Assembly (NCBI GenBank): GCA_023393915.1 | Contig: JAEXBS010000037.1 | Span: 7,663-71,662, forward strand | DNA: 64,000 nucleotides | From: Bacteroidota bacterium | GTDB taxonomy: Bacteria; Bacteroidota; Bacteroidia; Flavobacteriales; Weeksellaceae | Reading direction: 5' to 3' | Shown here: positions 7,897 to 16,814 of the stretch, in pieces | Layout: each line of letters starts with the position of its first letter | How positions within the stretch are numbered: position 1 is the stretch's first letter | The notes under the pieces: generated by a model | The model's database searches: none | What the model saw: only the letters and a program-made list of their open reading frames with translations | Told to the model about the DNA's origin: nothing | Made by a program: the position numbers and the translations under genes

Positions 7897-8739
7897 TTAT
7901 TCAAAATTCATAGTAAGTGGTAATCTGAATCGGTAACGCACATTCTGACCGTTAATCTTGGCCGGTGTCCATTTATTTCTAATGGACTTTACTGTACGTT
8001 CTGCTTCTCGATTAAAATCGGAATTAGGTCCTGTTGCTTTAACATCAGTAATAGAACCGTTCCGCTCAACTACGAAAGTGATCTCTGTTCTTAAAGTTCC
8101 TTCTCCTCCAGACATTACTGAAGTGTCAAAGTTACTAGCAACTCTGTTTCTGAAACTGTTAATACCTTCTGGGAACTCTGCCTGTTGTTCTACCTCAGTA
8201 TATACCTCTGTGGTACTTACAGCAGGTTTCACTTCTACAGTGGCCGCCTTCGTACCGGTTGATGGTGGGGGTGGCGGTGGTGTATAAGACGGAGCTTTAA
8301 CCCCTTCTTGGCTTACCAAACCTGTATTTGTTTCCAACTGCTTGGTAATTGGCGGTGGAGGAGTTTCCACTTTTGGAGCTCTCTTCGGTTCAGGAACTAC
8401 GTTCTGAATAACTTCCACTTTCGGCTCCTCTTTTGGTGGAGGTGGCGGTGGTGGTGGTTCTTCTTCTTTAGGCTGTTCAATTATTGTCTCCTCAGGAATG
8501 ATATCGATTAGATTTGCATTTACTTCCGTAGTTTCTTTCGGGTTCATTTGCTTAATCTTCATCACTACGAATGGAGTAATTGCAACTGCACAGAAAAGAA
8601 CAGTACCTATAACGAAGGCTTTGGTTAAAGCCCTTGGATAAGTCCTACGTAAATCGTAAGCTCCATAACTTTTATTTCTGTTCTCAAATACAATTTCATC
8701 TAAAGTTAGATTGTCCTTGTATGTATTTTCATCTGCCAT
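7897..8739 (-). CDS. tonB: energy transducer TonB
   Basis: A 280-residue TonB protein that couples the ExbB/ExbD motor to outer-membrane receptors. The N-terminal 40 residues are cytoplasmic, with the Bacteroidota-typical SYGAYDLRRTYPRAL. One membrane helix follows (about residues 40-62). The periplasmic linker is proline-rich, including eight consecutive prolines near residue 95. The C-terminal TonB domain (about 190-280) ends WTPAKINGQNVRYRFRLPLTM. The gene follows the two exbD genes directly, 22 bases after the second. Confidence 0.93.
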   Translation of the reverse strand: MADENTYKDNLTLDEIVFENRNKSYGAYDLRRTYPRALTKAFVIGTVLFCAVAITPFVVMKIKQMNPKETTEVNANLIDIIPEETIIEQPKEEEPPPPPPPPKEEPKVEVIQNVVPEPKRAPKVETPPPPITKQLETNTGLVSQEGVKAPSYTPPPPPPSTGTKAATVEVKPAVSTTEVYTEVEQQAEFPEGINSFRNRVASNFDTSVMSGGEGTLRTEITFVVERNGSITDVKATGPNSDFNREAERTVKSIRNKWTPAKINGQNVRYRFRLPLTMNFE

Positions 8740-8761
8740 TTATATTCTCATTTATAAATTT

Positions 8762-9340
8762 CTATTGTTGAGATGCAGCTTCTGTCGTAGCTGGAGTGGT
8801 TGCTCCCCCTACTTTCTGATCGTAAATGGCTTGTTCATAAGAACGGATATCGGTAATACCGTACTGCTCACTTTTCGTAATTGCCATTTCATCAAGCATG
8901 TCAACAAAATTCTTATATAGGGCCTCATCTGTCGGCTTGATGATCACAGTAAATTTGGATACATCTTCCGCATTAGCTTTAGCCTGCTGAATTACATTTC
9001 TAATTCCTTCTCTATCTAAAGTAGTCTCATGCATGGTACTTTCATTAAGTCCTGCTTGATCCTGCTGGTGATAGAAGATTCTATTGTCCTTACCAATGAT
9101 AATCGAAATTGAATTGCTCAATTTGATCTCAGTATCTGGACTCTTCTGATTTTCTTTTGGTTTTGCCGGTAATCCTAAATCCATTACGTTCGGCTTATTA
9201 AATGTGGTAACCAACATAAAGAATGTAATCAAAAGAAAGGCCAAATCCACCATTGGTGTCAGGTCTACGTGTGGAGGTTGCTTTTTCGAGCGAACCTTCC
9301 CTTTACCTGAGCTGTGATCTTTTACTTCTACTTCTGCCAT
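8762..9340 (-). CDS. exbD: biopolymer transport protein ExbD (second copy)
   Basis: A 192-residue ExbD/TolR-family subunit of the proton-driven motor. A short basic N-terminus (KGKVRSKKQPPHVDLTP) leads into the single membrane helix, MVDLAFLLITFFMLVT, with the conserved Asp of the proton path at its start. The periplasmic domain follows and ends with an Ala/Thr-rich tail. It is 7 bases downstream of the other exbD. Two ExbD paralogues beside ExbB and TonB are common in Bacteroidota. Confidence 0.92.
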   Translation of the reverse strand: MAEVEVKDHSSGKGKVRSKKQPPHVDLTPMVDLAFLLITFFMLVTTFNKPNVMDLGLPAKPKENQKSPDTEIKLSNSISIIIGKDNRIFYHQQDQAGLNESTMHETTLDREGIRNVIQQAKANAEDVSKFTVIIKPTDEALYKNFVDMLDEMAITKSEQYGITDIRSYEQAIYDQKVGGATTPATTEAASQQ

Positions 9341-9347
9341 TTCTTTA

Positions 9348-9947
9348 TTAATTAGCTACTTCCTGATTCGTGATTAACCAAAACTTAAGAAAATCGATAT
9401 CTCTTAATGCTTCGAACAGGCTTTTCACCCGGTCGTATTTGGTATTTGTATCTCCTTTGATCGCCAGTTTATAATCGGGATTAACCGCTAAACTTTGCTG
9501 AATCCATTCAACGAGTTGTTTGTTTTCCTCATCCATTGGAATTCCAGGAGCTTTAAAAGCTTTCTGGTCGTCTGGAGAAAGGTTCAAAAACCCTTTCAAT
9601 TGGTTCATTGGCACTCCTACCGATTGCACTTTTGTGAATGCAGCTTTCTCTGCGTTCGTAAAAGTGGTTCCATACTTCTGGGCCATGTTATCTAAAAGCT
9701 GAATTCTTTCAGTTCCATTCTCTACTGGAGTAAAATAGAACCTTCCGTCTGAGGTGCTAAGCACAGTCATAAGACTGGCATCCGGCAGCACCTTTTCAGA
9801 GATTGATGATGGCGTAGTAATGGTCTCCACGTCCGGTTTAGCGAACTGGGCGGTAAGGATAAAGAACGTAAGTAGAAGGAACGACACGTCGGTCATTGCC
9901 GTCATATCTACCCGTATATTATGTCTTTTTGGTTTGACTCTCGCCAT
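9348..9947 (-). CDS. exbD: biopolymer transport protein ExbD (first copy)
   Basis: A 199-residue ExbD paralogue. The membrane helix TDVSFLLLTFFILTAQ carries the conserved Asp. The periplasmic part is longer than in a minimal ExbD, with an insertion containing KGFLNLSPDDQKAF, and ends with YDRVKSLFEALRDIDFLKFWL, the conserved ExbD helix-strand end. It lies between exbB (94-base gap) and the second exbD. The two copies differ clearly in sequence, so they could form a heterodimer, which I infer but cannot show. Confidence 0.92.
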   Translation of the reverse strand: MARVKPKRHNIRVDMTAMTDVSFLLLTFFILTAQFAKPDVETITTPSSISEKVLPDASLMTVLSTSDGRFYFTPVENGTERIQLLDNMAQKYGTTFTNAEKAAFTKVQSVGVPMNQLKGFLNLSPDDQKAFKAPGIPMDEENKQLVEWIQQSLAVNPDYKLAIKGDTNTKYDRVKSLFEALRDIDFLKFWLITNQEVAN

Positions 9948-10041
9948 TAGTACTATATTATTTATTAAACTTCATTTAAAACAATCTTCGAAGAGTTATT
10001 ATTCTACTACTTTGAAAGATTGTCGACGCTTGAGCTTTTGA

Positions 10042-10908
10042 TTAGTTGTGCTCAGCGAAAGACTGTTGAATTGACATTGCAATCTCATCGATTTTGAATG
10101 TCATACCATCAATCTTAGAAGTAAAATAGTTGTATAGGATAATGGCTACCGCAGATGTACCAATACCTAATGCAGTATTTACAAGTGCTTCAGAAATACC
10201 TACTGATAATTTTGCTGAGTCAGGCGTACCTCCTCCAGAACCTAGAGCAGAGAACGCGTTGATCATCCCGATTACCGTACCAAGTAGTGCAACAAGGGTT
10301 GCTACTGTACCTAGTGTAGAAAGAATCATCATGTTTTTCTCAAGCATTGGCATTTCTAAAGTTGTAGCTTCTTCAATTGATTTGTTTAAAGCAGCCATTT
10401 TCTGCTCTTTGTTCATTGTATTATCGTTAGCTAAAGCCTTGTAAGAAACCAGTCCTTCTTTAACTACATTTCCAACAGTACCTTGCTGTCTGTCGCATTC
10501 TTCAATTGCTTCATCAATATTACCATCGTTAAGTAGTCTTCTGATTTTAAGCACGAATTGGTCTAAGTTTCCTTTCCCTTGCGCTTTGTTAAGCATAATT
10601 GCACGCTCTACTGAGAAAACAATTACAACAATCATGAAAGAGATAAGGATAGGCACGATAACTCCACCCATATAAATAATTCCGATGAATCCTTCAGGAT
10701 GTAGTTCTGACCTTTCGATATCGGTAAATGCAACTGAACTTGCACCTTCAATTCTTGGGTCTGGTGCAAAGTTACCAGGGTTACCAAGAATAAACCAATA
10801 AATACATACCCCTATTATAAAAAGAATAGGAAGAATCCATGCAGGATTAAGACCTCCCGCTTTTCTAGCAACTACTTGCTCTTCTGAGTTTGTAACATTC
10901 ATTTCCAT
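10042..10908 (-). CDS. exbB: MotA/TolQ/ExbB proton-channel family protein
   Basis: A 288-residue ExbB protein, the pentameric membrane stator that harvests proton motive force. An extra N-terminal helix (about residues 22-45) is followed by a periplasmic loop, then the MotA/TolQ/ExbB domain with helices near residues 77-103, 190-215 and 235-262. The last two include LSTLGTVATLVALLGTVIGM and LVNTALGIGTSAVAIILYNY, typical of the family. It is first in the operon with exbD, exbD and tonB. Confidence 0.93.
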   Translation of the reverse strand: MEMNVTNSEEQVVARKAGGLNPAWILPILFIIGVCIYWFILGNPGNFAPDPRIEGASSVAFTDIERSELHPEGFIGIIYMGGVIVPILISFMIVVIVFSVERAIMLNKAQGKGNLDQFVLKIRRLLNDGNIDEAIEECDRQQGTVGNVVKEGLVSYKALANDNTMNKEQKMAALNKSIEEATTLEMPMLEKNMMILSTLGTVATLVALLGTVIGMINAFSALGSGGGTPDSAKLSVGISEALVNTALGIGTSAVAIILYNYFTSKIDGMTFKIDEIAMSIQQSFAEHN

Positions 10909-10980
10909 ATTAAACTAAATTATTATTGTTATTTTTTTAATTTTTCGAGCGGTAAAATAAAGGCAAATTTTTAACTAATG

Positions 10981-11029
10981 CAAGAGTTTAACTTAAAGTT
11001 CATTATTTTTTTTCCAATGTGAACTCTTG
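10981..11029. repeat. inverted repeat upstream of exbB
   Basis: CAAGAGTT (10981-10988) and AACTCTTG (11022-11029) are perfect inverted copies 33 bases apart. GTTCA/TGAAC lies just inside. It is located 70-120 bases upstream of exbB and could be an operator, or chance in AT-rich DNA. Confidence 0.35.
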
Positions 11030-11099
11030 TTAACATTAACGAATTGTCAAAATAATTAATGAAAAGTGTGAAATTTCAACGAAACCAAACTGATGGTTA

Positions 11100-11146
11100 T
11101 TTAATTGAAAAAATCACGCTGAAATTATATTGATTTCTCAATTAAA
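11100..11146 (-). terminator. hairpin after leuS, possible terminator
   Basis: TTTAATTGA (11100-11108) pairs with TCAATTAAA (11138-11146), and just inside AAATCA pairs with TGATTT, giving about 15 bp with a small internal loop. It starts 20 bases after the leuS stop. A long T-run is absent, so it may stabilise the 3' end rather than terminate. Confidence 0.45.
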
Positions 11147-11165
11147 AACCTGTATTTCCTCATAA

Positions 11166-13976
11166 TTAGAATACAATATTAACAATTTTTTTCGGAACGA
11201 TAATCACTTTTTTGGGTGAATTTCCGCCCAGTTGTTCTTGAGTCCTTTCATCCGCCAGTACAATGGCCTTAATTTCATCTACAGTTAATTCGGCACTTAA
11301 TGGTAGTTTAAAACGCATCTTTCCATTGAAACTTATAGGATACTCGATCTCTTGTTCAATTAAATGCTTTTCATCCAAAAGTGGAAACTTTTCAAATTCA
11401 ATCGAATCCTCATGACCCAATTGCTGCCACAACTCTTCACAGATATGCGGCGCATACGGAGAAATAAGCACTGCCAAGGGTTCTAAAATTGCTCGTTTAT
11501 TGCATTTTAAGCGACTTAATTCATTTGTAGTGATCATAAACTGTGAGACCGACGTATTAAATGAAAAATGCTCTAAATCATATTCCACCTTCTTAATAAG
11601 AGTGTGAAGGATTTTTAACTCCTCCTTAGTAGCTGCCTCATCACTAACAGACCACTGATCTTTTACAAAGAATAAATTGTAAAACTTTTTCAGAAAACCA
11701 TAAACTCCAGAAAGGCCCTGGGTATTCCATGGTTTACTTTGCTCTAACGGACCAAGGAACATTTCATAAACACGTAGTGCGTCAGCACCATACTCTTCGC
11801 AGATTTCATCAGGGTTGACGACATTAAATTTGGACTTGGACATTTTCTCTACTTCCCTTTCCGTAAGGTACACTCCGTCCTCCAAAATAAACTCCGCATC
11901 GGCATACTCTTTCCTCCATTCTTTAAACTTATCCAGATCAAGCTCATCACTTGTTCCTTTTAAAAGAGATACATCAACATGTAATTTCTGTACTTTGTAC
12001 TTAGAGACCAAATTTTTAGAAACAAACGTATTTGTTCCCTCTACACGAAAGACAAAAGCACTCATTCCCAAAATCATCCCTTGGTTGATGAGCTTTTTAA
12101 ATGGTTCTTTATGATTCACCCAACCTCTATCGTAAAGGAAATGATTCCAAAAACGAGCATAAAGCAAGTGACCCGTTGCGTGCTCACTTCCTCCAATATA
12201 GAGATCCACTTGCCCCCAATAATCAATCGCCTCTTGTGAAGCAAATCTAGCAATATTGGTTGGATCCATATATCTATAAAAATACCATGAACTTCCAGCC
12301 CAACCCGGCATGGTAGATAGCTCCAAAGGAAAAACAGTTTTTTGATCAATCAAATCTGTTGAAACTACTTTTTGCTGTTTCTCATCCCAAGCAAAATCAC
12401 TTGCATTACCTAGAGGAGGCTCTCCTTCTGGTGTTGGTAAATAATTAGAAACTTCAGGCAATTCCAAAGGAAGCGACTCTAAAGGAAGCGTATAAGGTTG
12501 TTCATTCTTATAATAGATAGGTACCGGTTCTCCCCAATACCGTTGTCGTGAAAAAATAGCATCCCTTTGACGATAATTAATAGTAGCAGATCCAAATCCT
12601 CTTACTTCAATTTCTTGATTAATTTTTTCGACCGCTTGGTCAAAATTCAGTCCGTCTAGAAATTCAGAATTTTCACAAACCGAATCTTTTGAATCATAAG
12701 ACTCTGCTTGAATATCAATATCATTTTTAATTACACTAATAATAGGTAATTCGAATTTCTTCGCAAAGCGATGATCTCTTTCATCATGAGCCGGTACAGC
12801 CATTAGAGCTCCTGTTCCATAGCCCATAAGAACATAATCAGCCACATAAATTGGAATTTGCTTCCGCGTAAATGGATGAAGCGCAAAACTACCTGTGAAA
12901 ACACCACTGACCGATTTTACTTCAGCCATCCTTTCGCGCTCCGATTTATTCTTACTTACCTCTACATACTGTTCCACAGAGAGCTTTTGCTCACTTTTTG
13001 TCAATTCTTCTACTAAAGGATGCTCGGGAGCTATCGCCATAAAGGTCACTCCAAAAAGGGTATCGGGTCGGGTAGTAAAAATGGATAAAGGTTTACCTAT
13101 TTCAGTTGCGAATTCGATTCTAGCACCTTGAGATTTACCAATCCAGTACATTTGGGATTCTTTTAAAGGCTGCGGCCAGTCAATCTCGTCGAGTCCTTGG
13201 AGTAATCTTTCGGAATAAGCCGTTATGCGCATACTCCATTGCATCATTTTCTTTTGAAAAACAGGAAAACCTCCGCGTTCTGATTTACCGTCTTTTATCT
13301 CATCATTGGCCAAAACCGTACCTAAACCTGGGCACCAGTTAACTGTCGTCTCGGCTCGGAAAGCGAGTCGATAATTGAGTAAAATATCCTGTTTATCTTC
13401 CTCAGACGCGCTGTTCCAGTCTTCGGCAGTAAATTGTAGATCCTCAGTCTGCGCGGCACTAAGTCCTGCCGTACCTTGTTTCTCCAATTGAGCCACTAAA
13501 GTATCTATTGATTCAGCTTTATCATTCGTATTATTATACCAGGAGTGAAACAGTTGGATGAAAATCCACTGGGTCCAATGGTAATAGCTAGGATCCGAAG
13601 TACGAAGTTCACGATCCCAGTCAAACGAAAAGCCTAGCCTGCGTAACTGTTGTTCGTAACGCTCAATATTGATCTTGGTGGTTTGCGCAGGATGCTGCCC
13701 AGTTTGAATGGCATACTGCTCAGCAGGAAGACCAAATGAATCGTATCCTATAGGATGTAGGACATTAAAGCCTTGGTGTCTTTTGTATCTTGAGTAGATA
13801 TCGGAAGCAATGTATCCTAGTGGATGGCCAACATGCAATCCTGCTCCCGAGGGATAAGGAAACATATCAAGAACGTAGTACTTTGGTTTATCTAAAGTTG
13901 GGGAAGGACGATAAGTCTTATTTTTATCCCAGATGGTTTGCCATTTTTTTTCAATGGACTGATGGTCGTAAAACAT
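11166..13976 (-). CDS. leuS: leucyl-tRNA synthetase
   Basis: A 936-residue class-I synthetase that charges tRNA-Leu. The HIGH signature is in PYPSGAGLHVGHPLGY (about residues 41-56), and KMSKSKFN lies near residue 715. The central editing domain contains TTRPDTLFGVTFMAIAPEH and the conserved GTGALMAVPAHDERD. Compared with the E. coli enzyme there is an extra acidic segment near residues 150-195, and a roughly 65-residue block between LINQGMILGMS and KMSKS, both seen in Bacteroidota enzymes as far as I know. It is transcribed from its own -7 boxes. Confidence 0.97.
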   Translation of the reverse strand: MFYDHQSIEKKWQTIWDKNKTYRPSPTLDKPKYYVLDMFPYPSGAGLHVGHPLGYIASDIYSRYKRHQGFNVLHPIGYDSFGLPAEQYAIQTGQHPAQTTKINIERYEQQLRRLGFSFDWDRELRTSDPSYYHWTQWIFIQLFHSWYNNTNDKAESIDTLVAQLEKQGTAGLSAAQTEDLQFTAEDWNSASEEDKQDILLNYRLAFRAETTVNWCPGLGTVLANDEIKDGKSERGGFPVFQKKMMQWSMRITAYSERLLQGLDEIDWPQPLKESQMYWIGKSQGARIEFATEIGKPLSIFTTRPDTLFGVTFMAIAPEHPLVEELTKSEQKLSVEQYVEVSKNKSERERMAEVKSVSGVFTGSFALHPFTRKQIPIYVADYVLMGYGTGALMAVPAHDERDHRFAKKFELPIISVIKNDIDIQAESYDSKDSVCENSEFLDGLNFDQAVEKINQEIEVRGFGSATINYRQRDAIFSRQRYWGEPVPIYYKNEQPYTLPLESLPLELPEVSNYLPTPEGEPPLGNASDFAWDEKQQKVVSTDLIDQKTVFPLELSTMPGWAGSSWYFYRYMDPTNIARFASQEAIDYWGQVDLYIGGSEHATGHLLYARFWNHFLYDRGWVNHKEPFKKLINQGMILGMSAFVFRVEGTNTFVSKNLVSKYKVQKLHVDVSLLKGTSDELDLDKFKEWRKEYADAEFILEDGVYLTEREVEKMSKSKFNVVNPDEICEEYGADALRVYEMFLGPLEQSKPWNTQGLSGVYGFLKKFYNLFFVKDQWSVSDEAATKEELKILHTLIKKVEYDLEHFSFNTSVSQFMITTNELSRLKCNKRAILEPLAVLISPYAPHICEELWQQLGHEDSIEFEKFPLLDEKHLIEQEIEYPISFNGKMRFKLPLSAELTVDEIKAIVLADERTQEQLGGNSPKKVIIVPKKIVNIVF

Positions 13977-14011
13977 GTGCTGCTTACTGTATTATGTTAA
14001 CTTAATTCTCA

Positions 14012-14027
14012 CAAAGCTACAAAAGTA
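14012..14027 (-). promoter_or_regulatory. tandem -7 boxes upstream of leuS
   Basis: Two adjacent minus-strand matches to TAnnTTTG occur: TAGCTTTG (14012-14019) and TACTTTTG (14020-14027), 36-44 bases before the leuS start. Confidence 0.55.
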
Positions 14028-14067
14028 AGATTTTGAATTGGAAAAAATAAAAATGTAGTTTCAATAT

Positions 14068-15321
14068 CTAGGATCTGACCTCACTAATAATATGTTGAAC
14101 AATCATTTCAGTGCTGACTGGACTGGAATTAATGAACTTTTCGGCAGCCCCTCCCAAATAATCTCGCAACTCATGATCCTCAACCAACCGCTTTATAAAA
14201 GCAACAGCTTGATCTGACGTTGAGAATTTTTCAGCTCCTTTACAGTGAACAAGATCATCGGCTTCTGGATTTTTACGGTAGTGATTCCCAAAAAGCACAG
14301 GAACTCCAAAAACAGCCGCCTCTAAAATATTGTGAAGTCCCTTCGAGTGAAATCCACCACCAACAACTGCAATATCAGCATATTGGTATAACCGAGATAG
14401 CATGCCTATAGAATCGATTATTAATACTCTACCACTGAGCATTGAAGCAGCATTAGAAGACGAAAGTTCTGAATATAGTTTAGCCTCAGGGAACTTCTTA
14501 AGTATTTGAGGCACCCGCGATAAATCATGGGGGGCAATAATTTGTTTCACACTCTGATCTTGTTGAAAAATTGCTAAAGCAATATTTTCCTCTTCTTCCC
14601 AGCTACTCCCATAAACGACAAGCGGACTATCCCCTTTAAATTCGTCGATATATAGGATTTGTCCGGCTTCCCTTGCGGTTTTTCTAACACGATCAAAACG
14701 AGTATCTCCCGAAACGGAACTTCGAGTTAAACCCACCATTGTAGCAAGATCAAGACTTTCTTGAGTTTGATGAAAAAACCATTTAACATCCCTTTTCAAT
14801 CTTTCTACAGCGAACTTACCCCACCAGGAGAAGAAAACCTGCCCGGGATAAAACAATGCAGATACAACATAAATAGGAACACCTTTCTTCGCTAATTTCT
14901 CAAAAAGCACATACCAAAAATCGTACTTTACCGTAAAAAACACTGTAGGATGAACAGCGCTAAGAAGTTGATCGATTTCTTTTGGAGTATCAAAAGGGAG
15001 GTAGGCTAAAAAACGATTCTCCTGTGGCTTTTTTTTAGCAACCTCGTAACCAGAGGGCGAAAAGAACGTAACTAAGACTTTATGATCATTAAATTCACTT
15101 TGGAGCTTTTCTAGGACGGGCAGTCCTTGCTCGTATTCTCCCAGGCTAGCAGCGTGCATCCAAATCACTTTATCCTTTTTACTAAAGTGTTTGGTAATTC
15201 TTTCTAAGCTTTCCTTCCTACCCTGTACTCCCATAGCAAGTTTGGGCGAAAACAAGGCACCTAGCTTCATGGCTGTTCTTAACAACCTAATGAAAGCATT
15301 ATATATAAGAGACATATTCAA
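14068..15321 (-). CDS. waaA: 3-deoxy-D-manno-octulosonic acid (Kdo) transferase
   Basis: A 417-residue WaaA/KdtA glycosyltransferase (GT30) that adds Kdo to lipid A precursor at the inner membrane. An N-terminal hydrophobic/basic segment anchors it. Family motifs seen are IWMHAASLGEYEQGLPVLE near residue 52 (catalytic Glu region), FSPSGYEVAKKK, and the C-terminal GGGFHSKGLHNILEAAVFGVPVLFG followed by a FGNHYRKNPEA-type donor loop. It ends an operon with an O-methyltransferase and an NlpC/P60-like gene, 12 bases after the latter. Confidence 0.93.
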   Translation of the reverse strand: MNMSLIYNAFIRLLRTAMKLGALFSPKLAMGVQGRKESLERITKHFSKKDKVIWMHAASLGEYEQGLPVLEKLQSEFNDHKVLVTFFSPSGYEVAKKKPQENRFLAYLPFDTPKEIDQLLSAVHPTVFFTVKYDFWYVLFEKLAKKGVPIYVVSALFYPGQVFFSWWGKFAVERLKRDVKWFFHQTQESLDLATMVGLTRSSVSGDTRFDRVRKTAREAGQILYIDEFKGDSPLVVYGSSWEEEENIALAIFQQDQSVKQIIAPHDLSRVPQILKKFPEAKLYSELSSSNAASMLSGRVLIIDSIGMLSRLYQYADIAVVGGGFHSKGLHNILEAAVFGVPVLFGNHYRKNPEADDLVHCKGAEKFSTSDQAVAFIKRLVEDHELRDYLGGAAEKFINSSPVSTEMIVQHIISEVRS

Positions 15322-15333
15322 ATGATTCGAGAA

Positions 15334-16050
15334 TTATTCTAGCAGGCGCTTGATAAAGCGAAGCTTATGCGTGTGCCGACCTAAATCTGCATTATAAATC
15401 CCAGTAGAATCAAGTAAGTCCATGCGAACTTCCCCGTAACTATGAAGAACCTTCTGTTCCTCCATGACAACTCCTACATGCACGATTTCTCTTTCTTTAT
15501 TCTCAAAGAATGCGAGATCACCGGGCTCAGCTTCTTCTACAAAAGACAGAACCTCTCCGCGAAGCGCTTGCTGATTGCAGTGCCTCTCAATAGCAACTCC
15601 GCCTACTTTATAGCATAATTGAACTAAAGCCGAGGAGTCTAAACCAAATGCACTTCTACCTCCCTTTAAATCAGGAACACCAAGCAAAACTCTAGCACTC
15701 TGCACTACTTTTTGCTTTGGACTCTGACTAGATACTTTTTCATTTTCTCCCTCTAATTCCGAACCTAGAGAGAGGAGCTTGCTTGGGCCTACTTGGGAAT
15801 TCAACCGAAATAGCTCATCAACAACGTAAGTCCTCTTATCAGAGTTCGAAGGTGTTACGTGAATCGAAATTTGCTTGGAGTCTACCCAACCGCAATCATC
15901 AAAAGGAGGAATACGAATATGGACAAAGTGTTTTTCTGCTTCTAAAACCTCCACAACCTCACCGTATAAGAGCTGAGAAATCATAGTAGATTCATGTGAA
16001 GACTCACTTCTAACTGCCGCTACACTTACCGTGCAAATAGCATTCTGCAT
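15334..16050 (-). CDS. NlpC/P60-like protein with SH3 domains, catalytic Cys replaced by Ser
   Basis: A 238-residue protein without a clear signal peptide. Residues 1-90 resemble two SH3b domains; 110-235 form the NlpC/P60 cysteine-peptidase fold that cuts cell-wall peptides. The expected active-site motif G-x-D-C-S-G is GLDSSALVQ here, so residue 139 is Ser (codon TCC at 15634-15636) where Cys is normal. His191 (VHVGV) and His203 (LHSYG) remain at the other catalytic positions. It may be a pseudo-enzyme, a serine variant or a recent mutation. It lies between the O-methyltransferase and waaA, so an envelope role is likely. Confidence 0.85.
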   Translation of the reverse strand: MQNAICTVSVAAVRSESSHESTMISQLLYGEVVEVLEAEKHFVHIRIPPFDDCGWVDSKQISIHVTPSNSDKRTYVVDELFRLNSQVGPSKLLSLGSELEGENEKVSSQSPKQKVVQSARVLLGVPDLKGGRSAFGLDSSALVQLCYKVGGVAIERHCNQQALRGEVLSFVEEAEPGDLAFFENKEREIVHVGVVMEEQKVLHSYGEVRMDLLDSTGIYNADLGRHTHKLRFIKRLLE

Positions 16051-16078
16051 AAAAACATTATTTATAAATAAAGTAAAA

Positions 16079-16726
16079 CTATCTCTTTAAAGCGACTTGA
16101 ATTCCGTCGCGAAGAGGTAAAATAAGATTCTCAAAATCTGGATCTTTAGCGATTAACTCGTTCAGCCTTTTGATCACCTGTGTGGACTCTTGTTTGGGTT
16201 CTTTTTCTAGCACTTTACCGTACCAAAGCACATTGTCAAATAACAATACAGCACCTGAAGAAAGACGGGATTTAACCAAATGAAAGTAATTGATATAATT
16301 TTCTTTGTCCGCATCGACAAAAACCAAATCAAATTCGTCGTCACTGTTTTCAAGATAATCACTAGCTTTCTGTAATCGAAAATCAATTTGAGAGCTATAG
16401 ACACTATTCTCAAAATACTTTTTGGGCAAATAGGCTAGATCTTCATTTATATCAAGCGTGGTTATTTTCCCGTTCTTCTGAAGGCCTTCCGCTAGACATA
16501 AGGTAGCATACCCTGTAAAGGTTCCAATTTCTAATATGGATTTCGGAGACTGCAATTTAGAAATAATAGACAAGAGCCTACCCTGCTGGTAACCAGAGAT
16601 CATATGAGGTTGGGTCGTTTTCTGAAAAGTCTCTTTTCTTAGAGCAGCTAGATGAGTGGGTTCCTCGGAGGCATGCTCCTCTAGATAACGATCCATTTCT
16701 GGAGATAGTTCTTCAAAGTAACTCAT
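16079..16726 (-). CDS. class I SAM-dependent O-methyltransferase
   Basis: A 215-residue methyltransferase of the O-methyltransferase family 3 (catechol/caffeoyl-CoA-type). The SAM-binding motif I is ILEIGTFTGYATLCLAEGL near residue 60, then ITTLDINED, and the acidic FDLVFVDADKENYINYF near residue 135, which holds the metal and SAM ligands. Substrate is unknown. It is first in the operon with the NlpC/P60-like gene and waaA, 28 bases before the former, and has its own -7 box. Confidence 0.9.
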   Translation of the reverse strand: MSYFEELSPEMDRYLEEHASEEPTHLAALRKETFQKTTQPHMISGYQQGRLLSIISKLQSPKSILEIGTFTGYATLCLAEGLQKNGKITTLDINEDLAYLPKKYFENSVYSSQIDFRLQKASDYLENSDDEFDLVFVDADKENYINYFHLVKSRLSSGAVLLFDNVLWYGKVLEKEPKQESTQVIKRLNELIAKDPDFENLILPLRDGIQVALKR

Positions 16727-16740
16727 TAAAATAATTTTAT

Positions 16741-16748
16741 CAAAATTA
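16741..16748 (-). promoter_or_regulatory. putative -7 box for the O-methyltransferase operon
   Basis: The minus strand reads TAATTTTG, an exact TAnnTTTG match, 14 bases before the start codon. Confidence 0.55.
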
Positions 16749-16761
16749 GAAAAAATAAGAT

Positions 16762-16792
16762 AAAAAACATGCTGACCTTTAGAGCCAGCATG
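16762..16792 (-). terminator. terminator of the OmpA-family lipoprotein gene
   Basis: CATGCTG (16768-16774) pairs with CAGCATG (16786-16792), and the minus strand continues with six T. It starts 22 bases after the stop of the gene at 16815. Confidence 0.85.
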
Positions 16793-16814
16793 AATTATAG
16801 GATGTGAATTCTTA

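Noticed and set aside
7958..8511. Glycine/tryptophan-rich ORFs on the plus strand opposite tonB
   Set aside because: They are antisense shadows of the proline-rich TonB linker and have no promoter or family match.
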